Origin: Dinoroseobacter sp013215265
GTDB lineage: Bacteria; Pseudomonadota; Alphaproteobacteria; Rhodobacterales; Rhodobacteraceae
Direction: 5' to 3'
Length of the DNA stretch: 64,000 nt
Assembly (NCBI GenBank): GCA_963691755.1
Contig: OY829366.1
Span: forward strand, 3,224,001-3,288,000
Shown: positions 8,070 to 16,449 of the stretch, one piece after another
Numbering within the stretch: the first letter of the stretch is position 1
Layout of the letters: every line of letters starts with the position of its first letter
The notes under the pieces: generated by a model
The model's input: the letters and a program-made list of their open reading frames with translations, nothing else
Databases searched by the model: none
What the model was told of the DNA's origin: nothing
Position numbers and translations under genes: made by a program

Positions 8070-9446
8070 ATGTCACAGAACCCTCCAAGCCTTCGCCCGG
8101 ATATTGCACCCTCCATCCAGATGCGTGACGCACCGCGTCCTGGTCAGCCTACGATTGGGATGGTGTCGCTGGGCTGTCCCAAGGCCCTTGTGGACAGCGA
8201 GAGGATTCTGACGAAGCTCCGCGCCGAAGGCTATGCGATATCGCCGGACTATACCGGTGCGGGCGCAGTGATCGTGAACACCTGTGGATTTCTCGATTCC
8301 GCTAAGGCCGAAAGCCTCGAGGCAATCGGCGAGGCGTTGAACGAAAACGGCAAGGTAATTGTCACCGGGTGTCTGGGGGCTGAGCCTGAATATATTACAG
8401 GAGCGCATCCAAAGGTTCTGGCCGTCACAGGCCCGCAACAGTATGAAGCGGTGCTCGACGCCGTCCATGGCGCTGTTCCACCAGATCCGGATCCGTTCAT
8501 CGACCTGATCCCGGCGCGCGGGGTGTCACTAACGCCAAGACATTACAGCTATTTGAAAATATCCGAAGGCTGCAATCATAAATGCAAGTTCTGCATCATA
8601 CCGGATATGCGCGGACGCCTGGCGTCTCGACCGGCACATGCAGTGATCCGCGAAGCTGAGAAGCTCGTCGATAATGGCGTGAAGGAATTGCTGGTGATCA
8701 GCCAGGATACCAGTGCCTATGGTGTTGATATTCGCCACGCGGAGGATCGGGGGCATCGCGCGCATATCACTGACTTGGCCCGGGATCTTGGGACGCTGGG
8801 GGCCTGGGTACGGCTGCATTATGTTTATCCCTACCCCCATGTACGCGAGCTGATCCCGCTGATGGCCGAGGGTCTGGTGCTACCCTACCTGGACGTGCCC
8901 TTCCAACATGGCCACCCCGATGTGCTTCGGCGCATGGCCCGTCCGGCCGCAAGCGAGAAGACACTGGACCGTATCGCAGAATGGCGCTCGATATGCCCAG
9001 ACATGACGATCCGCTCGACCTTCATCGTCGGGTATCCCGGCGAAACAGAGGACGAGTTTGAATACCTTCTCGATTGGCTGGATGAGGCGCAGCTGGATCG
9101 CGTGGGCTGTTTTCAGTACGAAAATGTCGCCGGCGCCCGCTCGAACGATTTACCGGACCATGTGTCTGAGGGCGTAAAACAAGAGCGTTGGGAACGCTTC
9201 ATGGAAAAGGCGCAGGCCATTTCGGAAGCGAAACTCGCCAACAAGGTTGGCCAGCAGATGGAGGTTCTGGTCGACGATATCGATGAGGATGGTGTTGCGA
9301 CCTGCCGCACCAAAGCAGACGCGCCCGAAATCGACGGAAACCTGTTCATCGACGAAGGCACCGAGAACCTGAGCGTGGGCGATCTGGTGACGGTCGAGGT
9401 TGATGAGGCCGGTGAATATGATCTGTGGGGGCAGATCACCAAATAA
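8070..9446 (+). CDS. rimO: Ribosomal protein S12 methylthiotransferase
   Basis: A radical-SAM enzyme that methylthiolates the conserved Asp of ribosomal protein S12. Of 458 residues, the N-terminal MTTase domain provides Cys36 (SLGCPKA), Cys72 (NTCGFLD) and Cys101 (TGCLGAE) for the auxiliary cluster; the radical-SAM motif CNHKCKFC gives Cys168, Cys172 and Cys175. A TRAM domain closes the protein (about 390-458), with the acidic insertion common in RimO. The SLGCPKALVDSE motif separates RimO from MiaB. It is a single gene, convergent with the YigZ-DgkA unit. Confidence 0.96.
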   Translation: MSQNPPSLRPDIAPSIQMRDAPRPGQPTIGMVSLGCPKALVDSERILTKLRAEGYAISPDYTGAGAVIVNTCGFLDSAKAESLEAIGEALNENGKVIVTGCLGAEPEYITGAHPKVLAVTGPQQYEAVLDAVHGAVPPDPDPFIDLIPARGVSLTPRHYSYLKISEGCNHKCKFCIIPDMRGRLASRPAHAVIREAEKLVDNGVKELLVISQDTSAYGVDIRHAEDRGHRAHITDLARDLGTLGAWVRLHYVYPYPHVRELIPLMAEGLVLPYLDVPFQHGHPDVLRRMARPAASEKTLDRIAEWRSICPDMTIRSTFIVGYPGETEDEFEYLLDWLDEAQLDRVGCFQYENVAGARSNDLPDHVSEGVKQERWERFMEKAQAISEAKLANKVGQQMEVLVDDIDEDGVATCRTKADAPEIDGNLFIDEGTENLSVGDLVTVEVDEAGEYDLWGQITK

Positions 9447-9521
9447 GAAGACTTTCACCTGCGGCAGACCTGATCTTGAATGTGCCCGCCTTTCAAAATT
9501 TGCCGCGAAAGTTTCTGGAGC

Positions 9522-9878
9522 TCAGAGCGTCTCAATCCACATCTTCGCCGCGTCGCGGACATGGCGAAAGCGATCTCCGCCAAGATGCTTTCCGCCGAAC
9601 CATCGCGTCACGATGACCAACTGACCGTGAACGTCCGCTCCTTCGAGAACCGAGAGGATCACGTTTCCGGCCCCAGCTTCGCCATCATCGGCTTTCAGCG
9701 GGCCTTCGGGCAGCAAAACGCCCCAGGAATTATGAGTGGCTTTTGCGAACTTCTTATTGCGTTTCAATAGTTTCAGAGCTGCGTCGACCTCAACCCGGGA
9801 CGATGCCCCAATGCCTGAGACGCTGTATTTCGAGCCCCGGTCCGAGATCACATTGTCGAGGACGCGAAGGTTAGCCAA
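9522..9878 (-). CDS. YigZ/IMPACT-family protein (short form)
   Basis: A 118-residue protein matching the N-terminal IMPACT domain: ATHNSWGVLL, DDGEAGAGNVIL and VIVTRWFGGKHLGGDRFRHV follow the family pattern (HN-W, DDGEP-GTAG, RYFGG-LG). The usual C-terminal DUF1949 domain of YigZ is absent, so this is the single-domain version. Molecular function is not established. The apparent start is TTG at 9878, overlapping the stop of dgkA by eight bases and implying translational coupling. Confidence 0.8.
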   Translation of the reverse strand: MANLRVLDNVISDRGSKYSVSGIGASSRVEVDAALKLLKRNKKFAKATHNSWGVLLPEGPLKADDGEAGAGNVILSVLEGADVHGQLVIVTRWFGGKHLGGDRFRHVRDAAKMWIETL

Positions 9879-10233
9879 AAAGCACCACCAACCACACGAT
9901 ACCGGCGGTCAGAGCCGCAACCGCAACACAGGCAGACCCCGCATCTTTGGCTTTCTTCGCCATATCGTGAAATTCGGGACCAATCCGATCGACCGTGTTT
10001 TCAACGGCTGTATTTATCAGTTCTGCGACCAGAATGAGCAGGCCGAACCCAATGATCACCGCGCGTTCCAGACCGCTGAGATCAAGGTAAAAGGCCAAAC
10101 CCGCCGAGATCACATTGGCCAAAGTCCATTGCCGGAGGGTTTTTTCTGTGGCCCAGGAGGCGGACCAACCCTGCCAGCTCCATATGATGGTGTTTTTCAG
10201 GCGATGGTATTCGGAGGCAATCGTATCCTTCAT
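9871..10233 (-). CDS. dgkA: Diacylglycerol kinase, prokaryotic type
   Basis: A small integral-membrane kinase that phosphorylates diacylglycerol, recycling it to phosphatidic acid. The 120 residues hold three membrane helices (about 37-52, 57-74, 99-119) and the signature ELINTAVENTVDRIG (71-85), whose Glu and Asn residues are catalytic in the family. Its N-terminal part is overlapped in another frame by the DUF6455-like open frame at 10082-10597. Confidence 0.94.
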   Translation of the reverse strand: MKDTIASEYHRLKNTIIWSWQGWSASWATEKTLRQWTLANVISAGLAFYLDLSGLERAVIIGFGLLILVAELINTAVENTVDRIGPEFHDMAKKAKDAGSACVAVAALTAGIVWLVVLFG

Positions 10234-10597
10234 AGTCCAACATTTGAGCGCAATTTCGGTGCGTTGCCAAGGTAGGTGATACGTCAGAAGCCCTAAGCTG
10301 GTGGCGGAGCCCAGTATCGTGCGGGGCGATCATGCCGTCAAAAGGGGCGAGCTCTGCGCCGGAAAGTGCATTCACCTTAAGCCAGTTTTCACAAGCCTCC
10401 GCGCCAATGCACCCGGGCACCAGATCAGACAGGTCACCCATTGGCAAATCCCTTCGCATCGTGGCGTCTGCGAGATCAACAGCCAACGTGGTTGCCATTT
10501 CATCAACCAATCGTGCATGTCGTTTCATCAGTTTCTGGCACATGGCTAAGTCTTCGTCAGCACACCCCTTCTCAGGCCAATCTAGAGGTCTGCACAA
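10082..10597 (-). CDS. DUF6455-like protein, 3' part doubtful
   Basis: The first 90 or so codons resemble small DUF6455 proteins: an alpha-helical start (LMKRHARLVDEMATTLAVDL), then GCIGAEACENWL, which recalls the family Cys/Trp pattern. Family members are about 85-100 residues and end shortly after this point. Here the frame runs on for another 70 codons and overlaps dgkA by 152 bases. That C-terminal reading is probably not native: a frameshift, a lost stop codon or a chance open frame could explain it. The start may be 10597 or, better matched to the family, 10543. Confidence 0.4.
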   Translation of the reverse strand: MCRPLDWPEKGCADEDLAMCQKLMKRHARLVDEMATTLAVDLADATMRRDLPMGDLSDLVPGCIGAEACENWLKVNALSGAELAPFDGMIAPHDTGLRHQLRASDVSPTLATHRNCAQMLDYEGYDCLRIPSPEKHHHMELAGLVRLLGHRKNPPAMDFGQCDLGGFGLLP

Positions 10598-10737
10598 AGC
10601 ATACCTTGACGCAGATCAATCTTACTTCTTTGTCGCAAATCACCCGAGCTAAATGCCCCTTTGACGCCACAATCCTGTCGAGAGGGTTGCACAAACCTCG
10701 TTCAAGAGAACGCACAGCCCCTTCAACGGAGACCCCG

Positions 10738-10959
10738 ATGCGCGCGCAACTTCTGGACTTCTGGAATGACGAATCCGGTGCAGCCACCGTGGATTGGGTT
10801 GTGATGACGGCCGCAAGCGTTGGACTGGGTGTTGCCGTGATGGGTGAGATCAGCGACGGGATCGAAAACCTTGCACAGGATATCGACACCGTTTTGCGCC
10901 AAGATATTATTCGGACCAGCTTTGACGCGGTCGAGCCCAATGGGGATGATCCGGACTAA
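10738..10959 (+). CDS. Flp/Fap pilin-like small membrane peptide
   Basis: A 73-residue peptide with DESGAATVDWVVMTAASVGL near the N-terminus, the hydrophobic core of Flp-type pilins (E-x-G-A-x-T/V-x-W preceding one membrane helix). The C-terminus is acidic (EPNGDDPD). GGAG lies eight bases before the ATG. No tad/cpa assembly gene is in the window, so it is an orphan. A second peptide of the same design is at 23657-23869. It may be a minor pilin processed by a prepilin peptidase encoded elsewhere, or a membrane peptide that only resembles one. Confidence 0.75.
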   Translation: MRAQLLDFWNDESGAATVDWVVMTAASVGLGVAVMGEISDGIENLAQDIDTVLRQDIIRTSFDAVEPNGDDPD

Positions 10960-10965
10960 CGAAAG

Positions 10966-11673
10966 TTAGAGACCGGCGGCAACGTTTCTGACTGTCGCAA
11001 GACGCGCCGCGTTGGGAGGATGGGTTCCCAAGAACTGGTTGCCCGGATCGGGAATGCGCCCAAAAAACTGGGACCCTAGGACAGGATCATATCCGGCGCG
11101 CGCCGCGATAATCGTTCCAAGCGCATCGGCTTCCAGTTCGTGATCCTGTGAAAACCGCCGTGCCCCGACAAAGCCGCCCAACTGCAAACCCTGATCAATG
11201 GCGGTTGGATCTCCGCCTCCTATGATTGCTCCCAGAAGCGCGCCTGCGATTGCACCGGCTTGGGCTTGGGACTGAGTTTGTGGGATATGTTTTTCTATGT
11301 GATGTGCAGCCTCATGCCCCATCACAAACGCGATCTCGTCCGGGTTCCGAGCCTCCAGGATCAATCCGAGTGTGAACCCAAGAATAGGCCGCCCGGACCG
11401 GTCAAGTGTCTGAAATGCATTGATCCCTTGCCCTTCCCGATCATCAATGACGACCTTAAAATCACAATTCTCACGCGGCAGCCTGCTTCTGCACATGCTT
11501 TCGGCCACAGGTTCAACGCGGTCCACGACCGCCAAGAAATTCCGTGCAGCAACATCAGGTGAGAGCGCTGGAGGCGCTGATGCAATGCCCGGCGAAGGTG
11601 TCGCAGGGGGCGCGCTTGGAACCTCGCACGCTGAAAGCCCTAGAACCATCAGCCCAATCAAAGCGTATCGCAT
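10966..11673 (-). CDS. M48-family metallopeptidase, lipoprotein
   Basis: A 235-residue zinc protease anchored by a lipobox (LSAC, Cys16) after a short signal peptide. Zinc site: HEAAH (His120, Glu121, His124) and the third ligand Glu181 in ELEADALG. It matches the periplasmic BepA/LoiP-like M48 group that acts in outer-membrane protein quality control, but lacks the TPR tail of BepA. The gene is convergent with the pilin-like gene, with six bases between them. Confidence 0.9.
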   Translation of the reverse strand: MRYALIGLMVLGLSACEVPSAPPATPSPGIASAPPALSPDVAARNFLAVVDRVEPVAESMCRSRLPRENCDFKVVIDDREGQGINAFQTLDRSGRPILGFTLGLILEARNPDEIAFVMGHEAAHHIEKHIPQTQSQAQAGAIAGALLGAIIGGGDPTAIDQGLQLGGFVGARRFSQDHELEADALGTIIAARAGYDPVLGSQFFGRIPDPGNQFLGTHPPNAARLATVRNVAAGL

Positions 11674-11767
11674 TGCTTTCTCCTGCCTTGTCCTTTCGAT
11701 CTATGACATAGCGTCGCGCGGGACCAGCATGACTTGGCGAATGCGGCCTTTCAGCTACCTTCCGCAC

Positions 11768-12157
11768 ATGATGAAAGAAACAGAAGTTCTCTACAATGCG
11801 GCCTGCCCAGTGTGCTCGTTCGAGATTGATCACTATCGCAGTTACGCGGACAAGCGCGCGCTCGCGCTCCGGTTTGACGACCTGAATTCCTGCGATCTTG
11901 CCCGTTGGAACCTGTCTGCAGACGAGGCTGCGCGTCGGCTTTATGTCAGGCAGGATGATCAGCTTTTGTCAGGCATACCGGCCTTCCAAGTTCTCTGGGA
12001 AGAAATGCCGCGGTACAGATGGCTTGCCCGGCTCACCCGATTGCCCGGGGTCTTCTGGGTGTCGTGTAAGGTATACGACCATATACTGGCCCCTTTGATC
12101 TACAACTGGCACCGGCGACGCGTTGCCCGCAACACGGTTGAAGTGCTGAACAAATAA
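11768..12157 (+). CDS. DCC (DUF393) family thiol-disulfide-like protein
   Basis: A 129-residue protein with a thioredoxin-like fold marker, YNAACPVC, near the N-terminus (Cys14 and Cys17 counted from the first Met; the usual Asp before the CxxC is Asn/Ala here), and a mid-protein IPAFQVLWEE pattern equivalent to the cis-Pro region. A redox or electron-transfer role is inferred. Two adjacent ATGs (11768, 11771) are possible starts. It leads a plus-strand run with the small protein and the deacetylase-like gene. Confidence 0.8.
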   Translation: MMKETEVLYNAACPVCSFEIDHYRSYADKRALALRFDDLNSCDLARWNLSADEAARRLYVRQDDQLLSGIPAFQVLWEEMPRYRWLARLTRLPGVFWVSCKVYDHILAPLIYNWHRRRVARNTVEVLNK

Positions 12158-12172
12158 GGTATCGTCCGGTTC

Positions 12173-12421
12173 ATGTTTACGATCGAACATGAATTTGACG
12201 CGACCGTCGTGACTTTGGTCGATGAAGGGTCGGAAACGCTGGGCGAGGATGTGATTATTCACGCGTTCGAAGAGTGCGTGACGCTGGAACAGCACTGCCC
12301 ACAGACAGATCGGAAGATGACGGTTACGCTGTCGATTGCGCAGCTGAATGATCTCGGCGCTGCGCTTGATCTGCCCGAAGGGGTCTATCGCCTGCGCCAG
12401 GCCGCTGAAAACGTCGACTGA
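12173..12421 (+). CDS. Small acidic protein, unknown function
   Basis: An 82-residue acidic soluble protein (MFTIEHEFDATVVTLVDEGS at the start) with two Cys and alternating beta-strand-like hydrophobics; it ends with a helix (LRQAAENVD). I do not recognise a named family. It sits 15 bases after the DCC gene and six bases before the deacetylase-like gene, so it is almost certainly co-transcribed. The tight spacing and typical codon use argue that it is real. Confidence 0.7.
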   Translation: MFTIEHEFDATVVTLVDEGSETLGEDVIIHAFEECVTLEQHCPQTDRKMTVTLSIAQLNDLGAALDLPEGVYRLRQAAENVD

Positions 12422-12427
12422 GCCGAC

Positions 12428-13528
12428 ATGCGAACGGGCTTTTTCCATAATGAGCGATGCATGTGGCATGGCGGCGGCAACTATGCTCTGACCCTCCCCG
12501 TAGAAGGCCTGGTCCAGCCAATACCTGATGGGTATCCAGACAGTCCGGAAACCAAACGTCGGTTGCGCAACCTTTTGGATGTGACCGGTCTGATTGAAGA
12601 CCTTGATCTTCAAACGGCTGAGGCAGCAATGTTTGAAGACCTGCGCCGTGTGCACCCGCAAAGCTATCTGCAGCGTTTCAAATCCCTTTCTGATCAAGGA
12701 GGGGGCGAACTGGGGCCCAGGGCGCCTTTCGGCGCAGGCGGATATGAGATCGCCGCCCTGTCTGCAGGACTTGTGAAAACGGCCCTGACCTCAGTTTTGC
12801 AGGGCCGTCACCGTAACGCATACGCCCTGTCGCGCCCGCCAGGCCATCATTGCCTGCCAGAAACGCCCAATGGGTTCTGTCTTTTGGCCAATATCGCAAT
12901 TGCGGTTGAAGCAGCGTTCGAAGCGCGCCTGACCGAACGCGTCGCGGTGGTCGATTGGGACGTGCATCACGGTAATGGTACGGAAGCCGTATTCTATGAT
13001 CGGGAAGACGTCTTGACGATTTCGATACATCAGGAACGAAACTATCCGATGGATTCAGGGGATGCGGAAGATCAGGGCGCTGGCGCCGGTGAAGGCGCGA
13101 ATATGAACATCCCTCTACCGCCGGGTGCGGGTCATCGCACGTATCTGGAGGCGATGGAGCGTTTGGTGATCCCAGCTCTGCAGAACTTTGACCCTGACTG
13201 CATCATCATCGCCTGCGGATTTGATGCCTCAGCCGTTGATCCTTTGGGACGGATGCTGGCAAGCGCTGAGACGTTCCGCGAAATGACCCGGCAGTTGATG
13301 GAGGTTGCCGAAGAGATTTGCGACGGTCGCATCGTTGCCGCCCATGAAGGGGGTTATTCTGCAGCCTATGTCCCGTTTTGCGGACACGCGGTGCTGGAAG
13401 AAATGTCGGGCAGTGCGATTACAGCACCAGACCCGATGGGAGACACAATTCGGTTGCGTCAACCTTCTGTTCAACTTGAGAACATCTACAGTCATATGCT
13501 CAGCGATCTTGAAGAAATATTCTTCTGA
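12428..13528 (+). CDS. Histone-deacetylase-superfamily amidohydrolase
   Basis: A 366-residue class II HDAC-like zinc enzyme. Motifs: RPPGHHCLP with the His140-His141 pair, DWDVHHGNGT giving zinc ligands Asp178 and His180, the second Asp ligand in ACGFDASAVDPLG, and EGGYS with the catalytic-pocket Tyr region. Bacterial relatives deacetylate acetylpolyamines or other amides; which one applies is not clear. The N-terminal HNERCMWHGGGNY stretch is typical of the proteobacterial subgroup. The protein ends only 90 bases before the nitroreductase gene. Confidence 0.88.
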   Translation: MRTGFFHNERCMWHGGGNYALTLPVEGLVQPIPDGYPDSPETKRRLRNLLDVTGLIEDLDLQTAEAAMFEDLRRVHPQSYLQRFKSLSDQGGGELGPRAPFGAGGYEIAALSAGLVKTALTSVLQGRHRNAYALSRPPGHHCLPETPNGFCLLANIAIAVEAAFEARLTERVAVVDWDVHHGNGTEAVFYDREDVLTISIHQERNYPMDSGDAEDQGAGAGEGANMNIPLPPGAGHRTYLEAMERLVIPALQNFDPDCIIIACGFDASAVDPLGRMLASAETFREMTRQLMEVAEEICDGRIVAAHEGGYSAAYVPFCGHAVLEEMSGSAITAPDPMGDTIRLRQPSVQLENIYSHMLSDLEEIFF

Positions 13529-13617
13529 TCTTCTTCGGACGGATTATTCCCTATATCCCCTTTGCATACCCAAGCTGCATCCTTAGGTAACGCAGGACAT
13601 AGTCCCAGAGGTTTCTC

Positions 13618-14205
13618 ATGATTGCCCCCCTTCGAGCCAATGCTGACGTTCTCGACTTTCTGATGACGCGGCGGTCCCGCCCGGCCAAAACGCTAACGGC
13701 GCCTGCCCCTGATCGCGAGACCTTGTTGCCTCTGCTGACGGCGGCAGCCCGGACGCCCGATCACGGGAAACTGGAACCGTGGCGGTTTATCGTTTTGGAA
13801 CGCGCAGCGCTTGACCGGATCGCAAAGGACGTTGAGATGCGCGGACGTCAGCTGGATGTCGATCCGGACAAATTGGCCAAGACTGTTGCAGAATACAGAA
13901 ACTCTCCGCTTGCGGTGGTGGTGGTGTCAGCGCCGAAACCATCGGAGAAAATTCCGCAGATCGAACAGGTTTATTCAGCGGGGGCCGTCTGCCTTGCACT
14001 TGTGAATGCGTGCCTGGCTGCTGGCTGGGGCGCGAACTGGCTTTCTGGCTGGGCCTCGCATGACGAAACCTTCCGCAAGACCGGGTTTGGATTGTCCGAC
14101 AGCGAGCGGATCGCGGGCGTCATCCATATCGGAACCGAGGGCGCGGTTCCACCTGAGCGGCCACGCCCGGATGTTGCGGCCCTGACCAGCTGGGTTGACG
14201 TTTGA
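13618..14205 (+). CDS. Nitroreductase-family flavoprotein (YdjA-like)
   Basis: A 195-residue FMN-dependent oxidoreductase. It begins with LDFLMTRRSRPAKTL, has the DHGKLEPWRFIVLE segment that contacts flavin, and a Gly/Ala-rich helix (GAVCLALVNACLAAGWGANW). The single-domain length and the missing N-terminal extension put it with the YdjA group of small nitroreductases. Its natural substrate is unknown. The stop TGA shares one base with the start ATG of the next gene, so the two are coupled. Confidence 0.88.
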   Translation: MIAPLRANADVLDFLMTRRSRPAKTLTAPAPDRETLLPLLTAAARTPDHGKLEPWRFIVLERAALDRIAKDVEMRGRQLDVDPDKLAKTVAEYRNSPLAVVVVSAPKPSEKIPQIEQVYSAGAVCLALVNACLAAGWGANWLSGWASHDETFRKTGFGLSDSERIAGVIHIGTEGAVPPERPRPDVAALTSWVDV

Positions 14206-14900
14206 TGGGGCAAATTTTCTCCAGTTTTTTCGCGGCTCTATCGCAAGCAGGAGACGCCAGATTTCGCAATGTGCTGTTCATCGGAATCACGCTGACCATC
14301 GGGTTGTTGGTGTTGGTCACCCTTGGTACAATCTGGATCCTGAACTTCTTGTTGCCTGAAACAGTCTCATTGCCTCTGATTGGCGAGATCACTTGGCTGA
14401 ATGAAGTTCTGTCCGGTGCGTCCTTGCTGGTGATCTTGGGAATGTCGGTGTTTCTGATGATCCCTGTGGCCTCAGCCTTTACGGGTATCTTCCTCGAGCG
14501 GATCGCGGACGCAGTGGAGGCCAAGCACTATCCCGGGCTACCCGCGGCGACACCCGTGCCTTTACTGGATACCATGCGCGACACCTTTGGCTTTTTGGCC
14601 TTGATGATTGGCGTGAATCTTCTGGCCCTAATCCTTTATGTGATCTTCGCGCCGTTTGCGCTTTTCATCTTTTGGGTGGTGAACGGGTTTTTGTTGGGAC
14701 GAGAGTATTTCCAACTGGTCGCAATGCGCAGGATTGGCCGGGTAGGCGCGAAGCAGGCCCGCAGCAAGCACGCCTTCACCATCTGGGTTGCGGGCACATT
14801 GATGGCAATTCCGCTAACCATACCAATTTTGAATCTGGTGATCCCGATCATGGGTGTAGCAACGTTCACCCATCTTTATCACCGCTTGGAGGACGCTTAG
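14205..14900 (+). CDS. EI24/CysZ-like membrane protein
   Basis: A 231-residue integral-membrane protein with four to six hydrophobic segments and a pattern matching the EI24 domain group (which includes CysZ). Diagnostic stretches are GIFLERIADAVEAKHYPGLP and the loop NGFLLGREYFQLVAMRR near residues 160-175. CysZ transports sulfate in enterics, but the alphaproteobacterial members are not shown to do so. A TTG at 14202 is in frame; the ATG at 14205 is preferred. It converges with the DUF1467 gene with a 4-base overlap. Confidence 0.8.
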   Translation: MGQIFSSFFAALSQAGDARFRNVLFIGITLTIGLLVLVTLGTIWILNFLLPETVSLPLIGEITWLNEVLSGASLLVILGMSVFLMIPVASAFTGIFLERIADAVEAKHYPGLPAATPVPLLDTMRDTFGFLALMIGVNLLALILYVIFAPFALFIFWVVNGFLLGREYFQLVAMRRIGRVGAKQARSKHAFTIWVAGTLMAIPLTIPILNLVIPIMGVATFTHLYHRLEDA

Positions 14901-15175
14901 TTCGATCCGGGTCCAAAACGCGAGTAGAGGTCGAAATCTTCGACCGAAATCCACCCCGAAAGAATAATCGCGCATGTCGGGAGCCATAGAGCTATTGCGA
15001 CGATGGTGACCCACCGTAGCTTCTTCCGAAGGTGAGTGACTTCCGGAGATCCTGCTGACGTTCCAACCAAACGCTCACCGCGATCGCCTTGGGTTTCAAG
15101 TTTAATCGGCAGCGCGATGAACAGGATCATGAACCAGAAGACGGCAAACAGAACGAGCGCGGATGTGATGCCCAT
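14897..15175 (-). CDS. DUF1467 family membrane protein
   Basis: A 92-residue protein with two membrane helices (about 3-25 and 53-75) joined by a polar loop containing LPIKLETQGDRGE, the family hallmark in alphaproteobacteria. Function unknown. It lies two bases after the methylmalonyl-CoA epimerase gene on the same strand, a neighbourhood I recall from many Rhodobacteraceae, so the two are probably one transcript. Confidence 0.85.
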   Translation of the reverse strand: MGITSALVLFAVFWFMILFIALPIKLETQGDRGERLVGTSAGSPEVTHLRKKLRWVTIVAIALWLPTCAIILSGWISVEDFDLYSRFGPGSN

Positions 15176-15177
15176 GA

Positions 15178-15582
15178 TCAGACCTGCTCCAGTTCGACCA
15201 GAGTGCCAGTAAAGTCCTTGGGGTGCAGGAACAGCACGGGCTTTCCATGAGCCCCAATTTTGGGCTCACCGGTTCCAAGAACCCTCGCACCACTGGCCAT
15301 CAACTTATCGCGGGCGTCGATAATGTCATCAACCTCGTAACAAATATGGTGGATCCCGCCCGAAGGGTTCTTTTCAAGAAAACCCGCGATGGGGCTATTT
15401 TCACCAAGGGGATAGAGAAACTCGATCTTCGTGTTCGGAAGCGTCACAAAAACAACTGTGACGCCATGGTCCGGTTCGTCCTGAGGCGCACCCACCTCAG
15501 CGCCAAGAGTGTCACGGTACTGGGCCGCGGCAGCTTCAAGGTCCGGCACGGCAATAGCCACATGGTTCAGTCGTCCAATCAT
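15178..15582 (-). CDS. mce: Methylmalonyl-CoA epimerase
   Basis: Interconverts (2R)- and (2S)-methylmalonyl-CoA in propionyl-CoA catabolism; the partner mutase and carboxylase are not in this window. The 134-residue VOC protein starts IGRLNHVAIAVPDLEAAAAQ (metal ligand His), continues with PNTKIEFLYPL, GGIHHICYEVDD (second His and catalytic Glu region) and ends with HPKDFTGTLVELEQV (third ligand Glu). Length and motif order fit the family exactly. Confidence 0.94.
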   Translation of the reverse strand: MIGRLNHVAIAVPDLEAAAAQYRDTLGAEVGAPQDEPDHGVTVVFVTLPNTKIEFLYPLGENSPIAGFLEKNPSGGIHHICYEVDDIIDARDKLMASGARVLGTGEPKIGAHGKPVLFLHPKDFTGTLVELEQV

Positions 15583-15674
15583 CTTCTCTCACTCCGAACG
15601 CGCAAGTTCTGCACGTTATGTAGAACGCATCTTTACCCTGCAAGAGACGCATTCGCACACCCTCTTCCTACTGC

Positions 15675-15690
15675 TTAACCTTGCGTTCAC
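15675..15690 (+). promoter_or_regulatory. Possible CtrA-type box before the REC-HPt gene
   Basis: TTAACC, four bases, then GTTCAC resembles the alphaproteobacterial CtrA site TTAA-N7-TTAA, with one mismatch in the second half (TTCA). It lies 46 bases before the start at 15736, a plausible promoter position. It was found by eye, and a single near-match is weak evidence. Confidence 0.3.
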
Positions 15691-15735
15691 CCTTTTCCGC
15701 TCAAGTGTCAGCGATCTTTGGTTGAGAGTTGAGAT

Positions 15736-16449
15736 ATGACCGAACAAGATGACCCGTTCGCCCCGCTACCAGCGATGCTGCGCCGCCGTCCTGCGGGACG
15801 ACCTTTGTTGGGGCTGCGATTGCTCTTGGTGGAAGATAGCCGTTTTGCAGCAGAAGCGGTGCGTCTGATGTGTCTGAAAAGCGGTGCGCGCCTCCGGCGG
15901 GCGGATAGCATCGCGACAGCAAAGCGCCACCTTTCTGCCTACGCGCCAGCAGTGGTTATAGTTGATCTGGGTCTACCCGACGGGGAAGGCGAGGACCTGA
16001 TCGCAGAACTGAACACAATCGACGGACCCGGTATTCTCGCGTTGAGCGGAGATCCGGATCGCGAAGGCACTGCACGTGCCGCGGGTGCACATGGGTTCCT
16101 GCACAAACCTTTGGGTGGCGTCGCAGAATTTCAGATGGCAGTAAGTGCCGCCCTGCCAGCAGACCTTCAACAACATGGACCAAGAGCGCTGACCTGCGAG
16201 CACGTCGTGCCCGATCTGCTCGCGTTGAAGGATGATTTGGCGCACGCGGTCGAATTACTAGATGCCGCGACGGACACCCAAACGCGAGACTACCTTGCGC
16301 ATTTCCTGCGTGGGCTTGCCACAAGTGCAGGCGACCAAAAACTAGCACAAGCCGCTTCTCAACTGATTGAGCCGGGCAGGCAGGGGGTTCGGACGCAACT
16401 TCGGGATATCCTGACCAAACGGGTTCAGGAAACCTCGCGAATTGCCTAA
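15736..16449 (+). CDS. Response-regulator receiver domain fused to an HPt-like domain
   Basis: A 237-residue protein. After a 25-residue tail comes a receiver domain (about 27-140) with the acidic pocket Glu33-Asp34, phospho-acceptor Asp77 (VIVDLGLPDGEG), Ser104 and Lys124 (FLHKPL). The C-terminal part contains AHFLRGLATSAGDQKL, matching the HPt signature A-H-x-L-K-G-x-A-x-x-x-G, with His189 as candidate phospho-histidine. There is no kinase or DNA-binding domain, so it could shuttle phosphate between a histidine kinase and another regulator. No sensor gene is adjacent. Confidence 0.85.
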   Translation: MTEQDDPFAPLPAMLRRRPAGRPLLGLRLLLVEDSRFAAEAVRLMCLKSGARLRRADSIATAKRHLSAYAPAVVIVDLGLPDGEGEDLIAELNTIDGPGILALSGDPDREGTARAAGAHGFLHKPLGGVAEFQMAVSAALPADLQQHGPRALTCEHVVPDLLALKDDLAHAVELLDAATDTQTRDYLAHFLRGLATSAGDQKLAQAASQLIEPGRQGVRTQLRDILTKRVQETSRIA

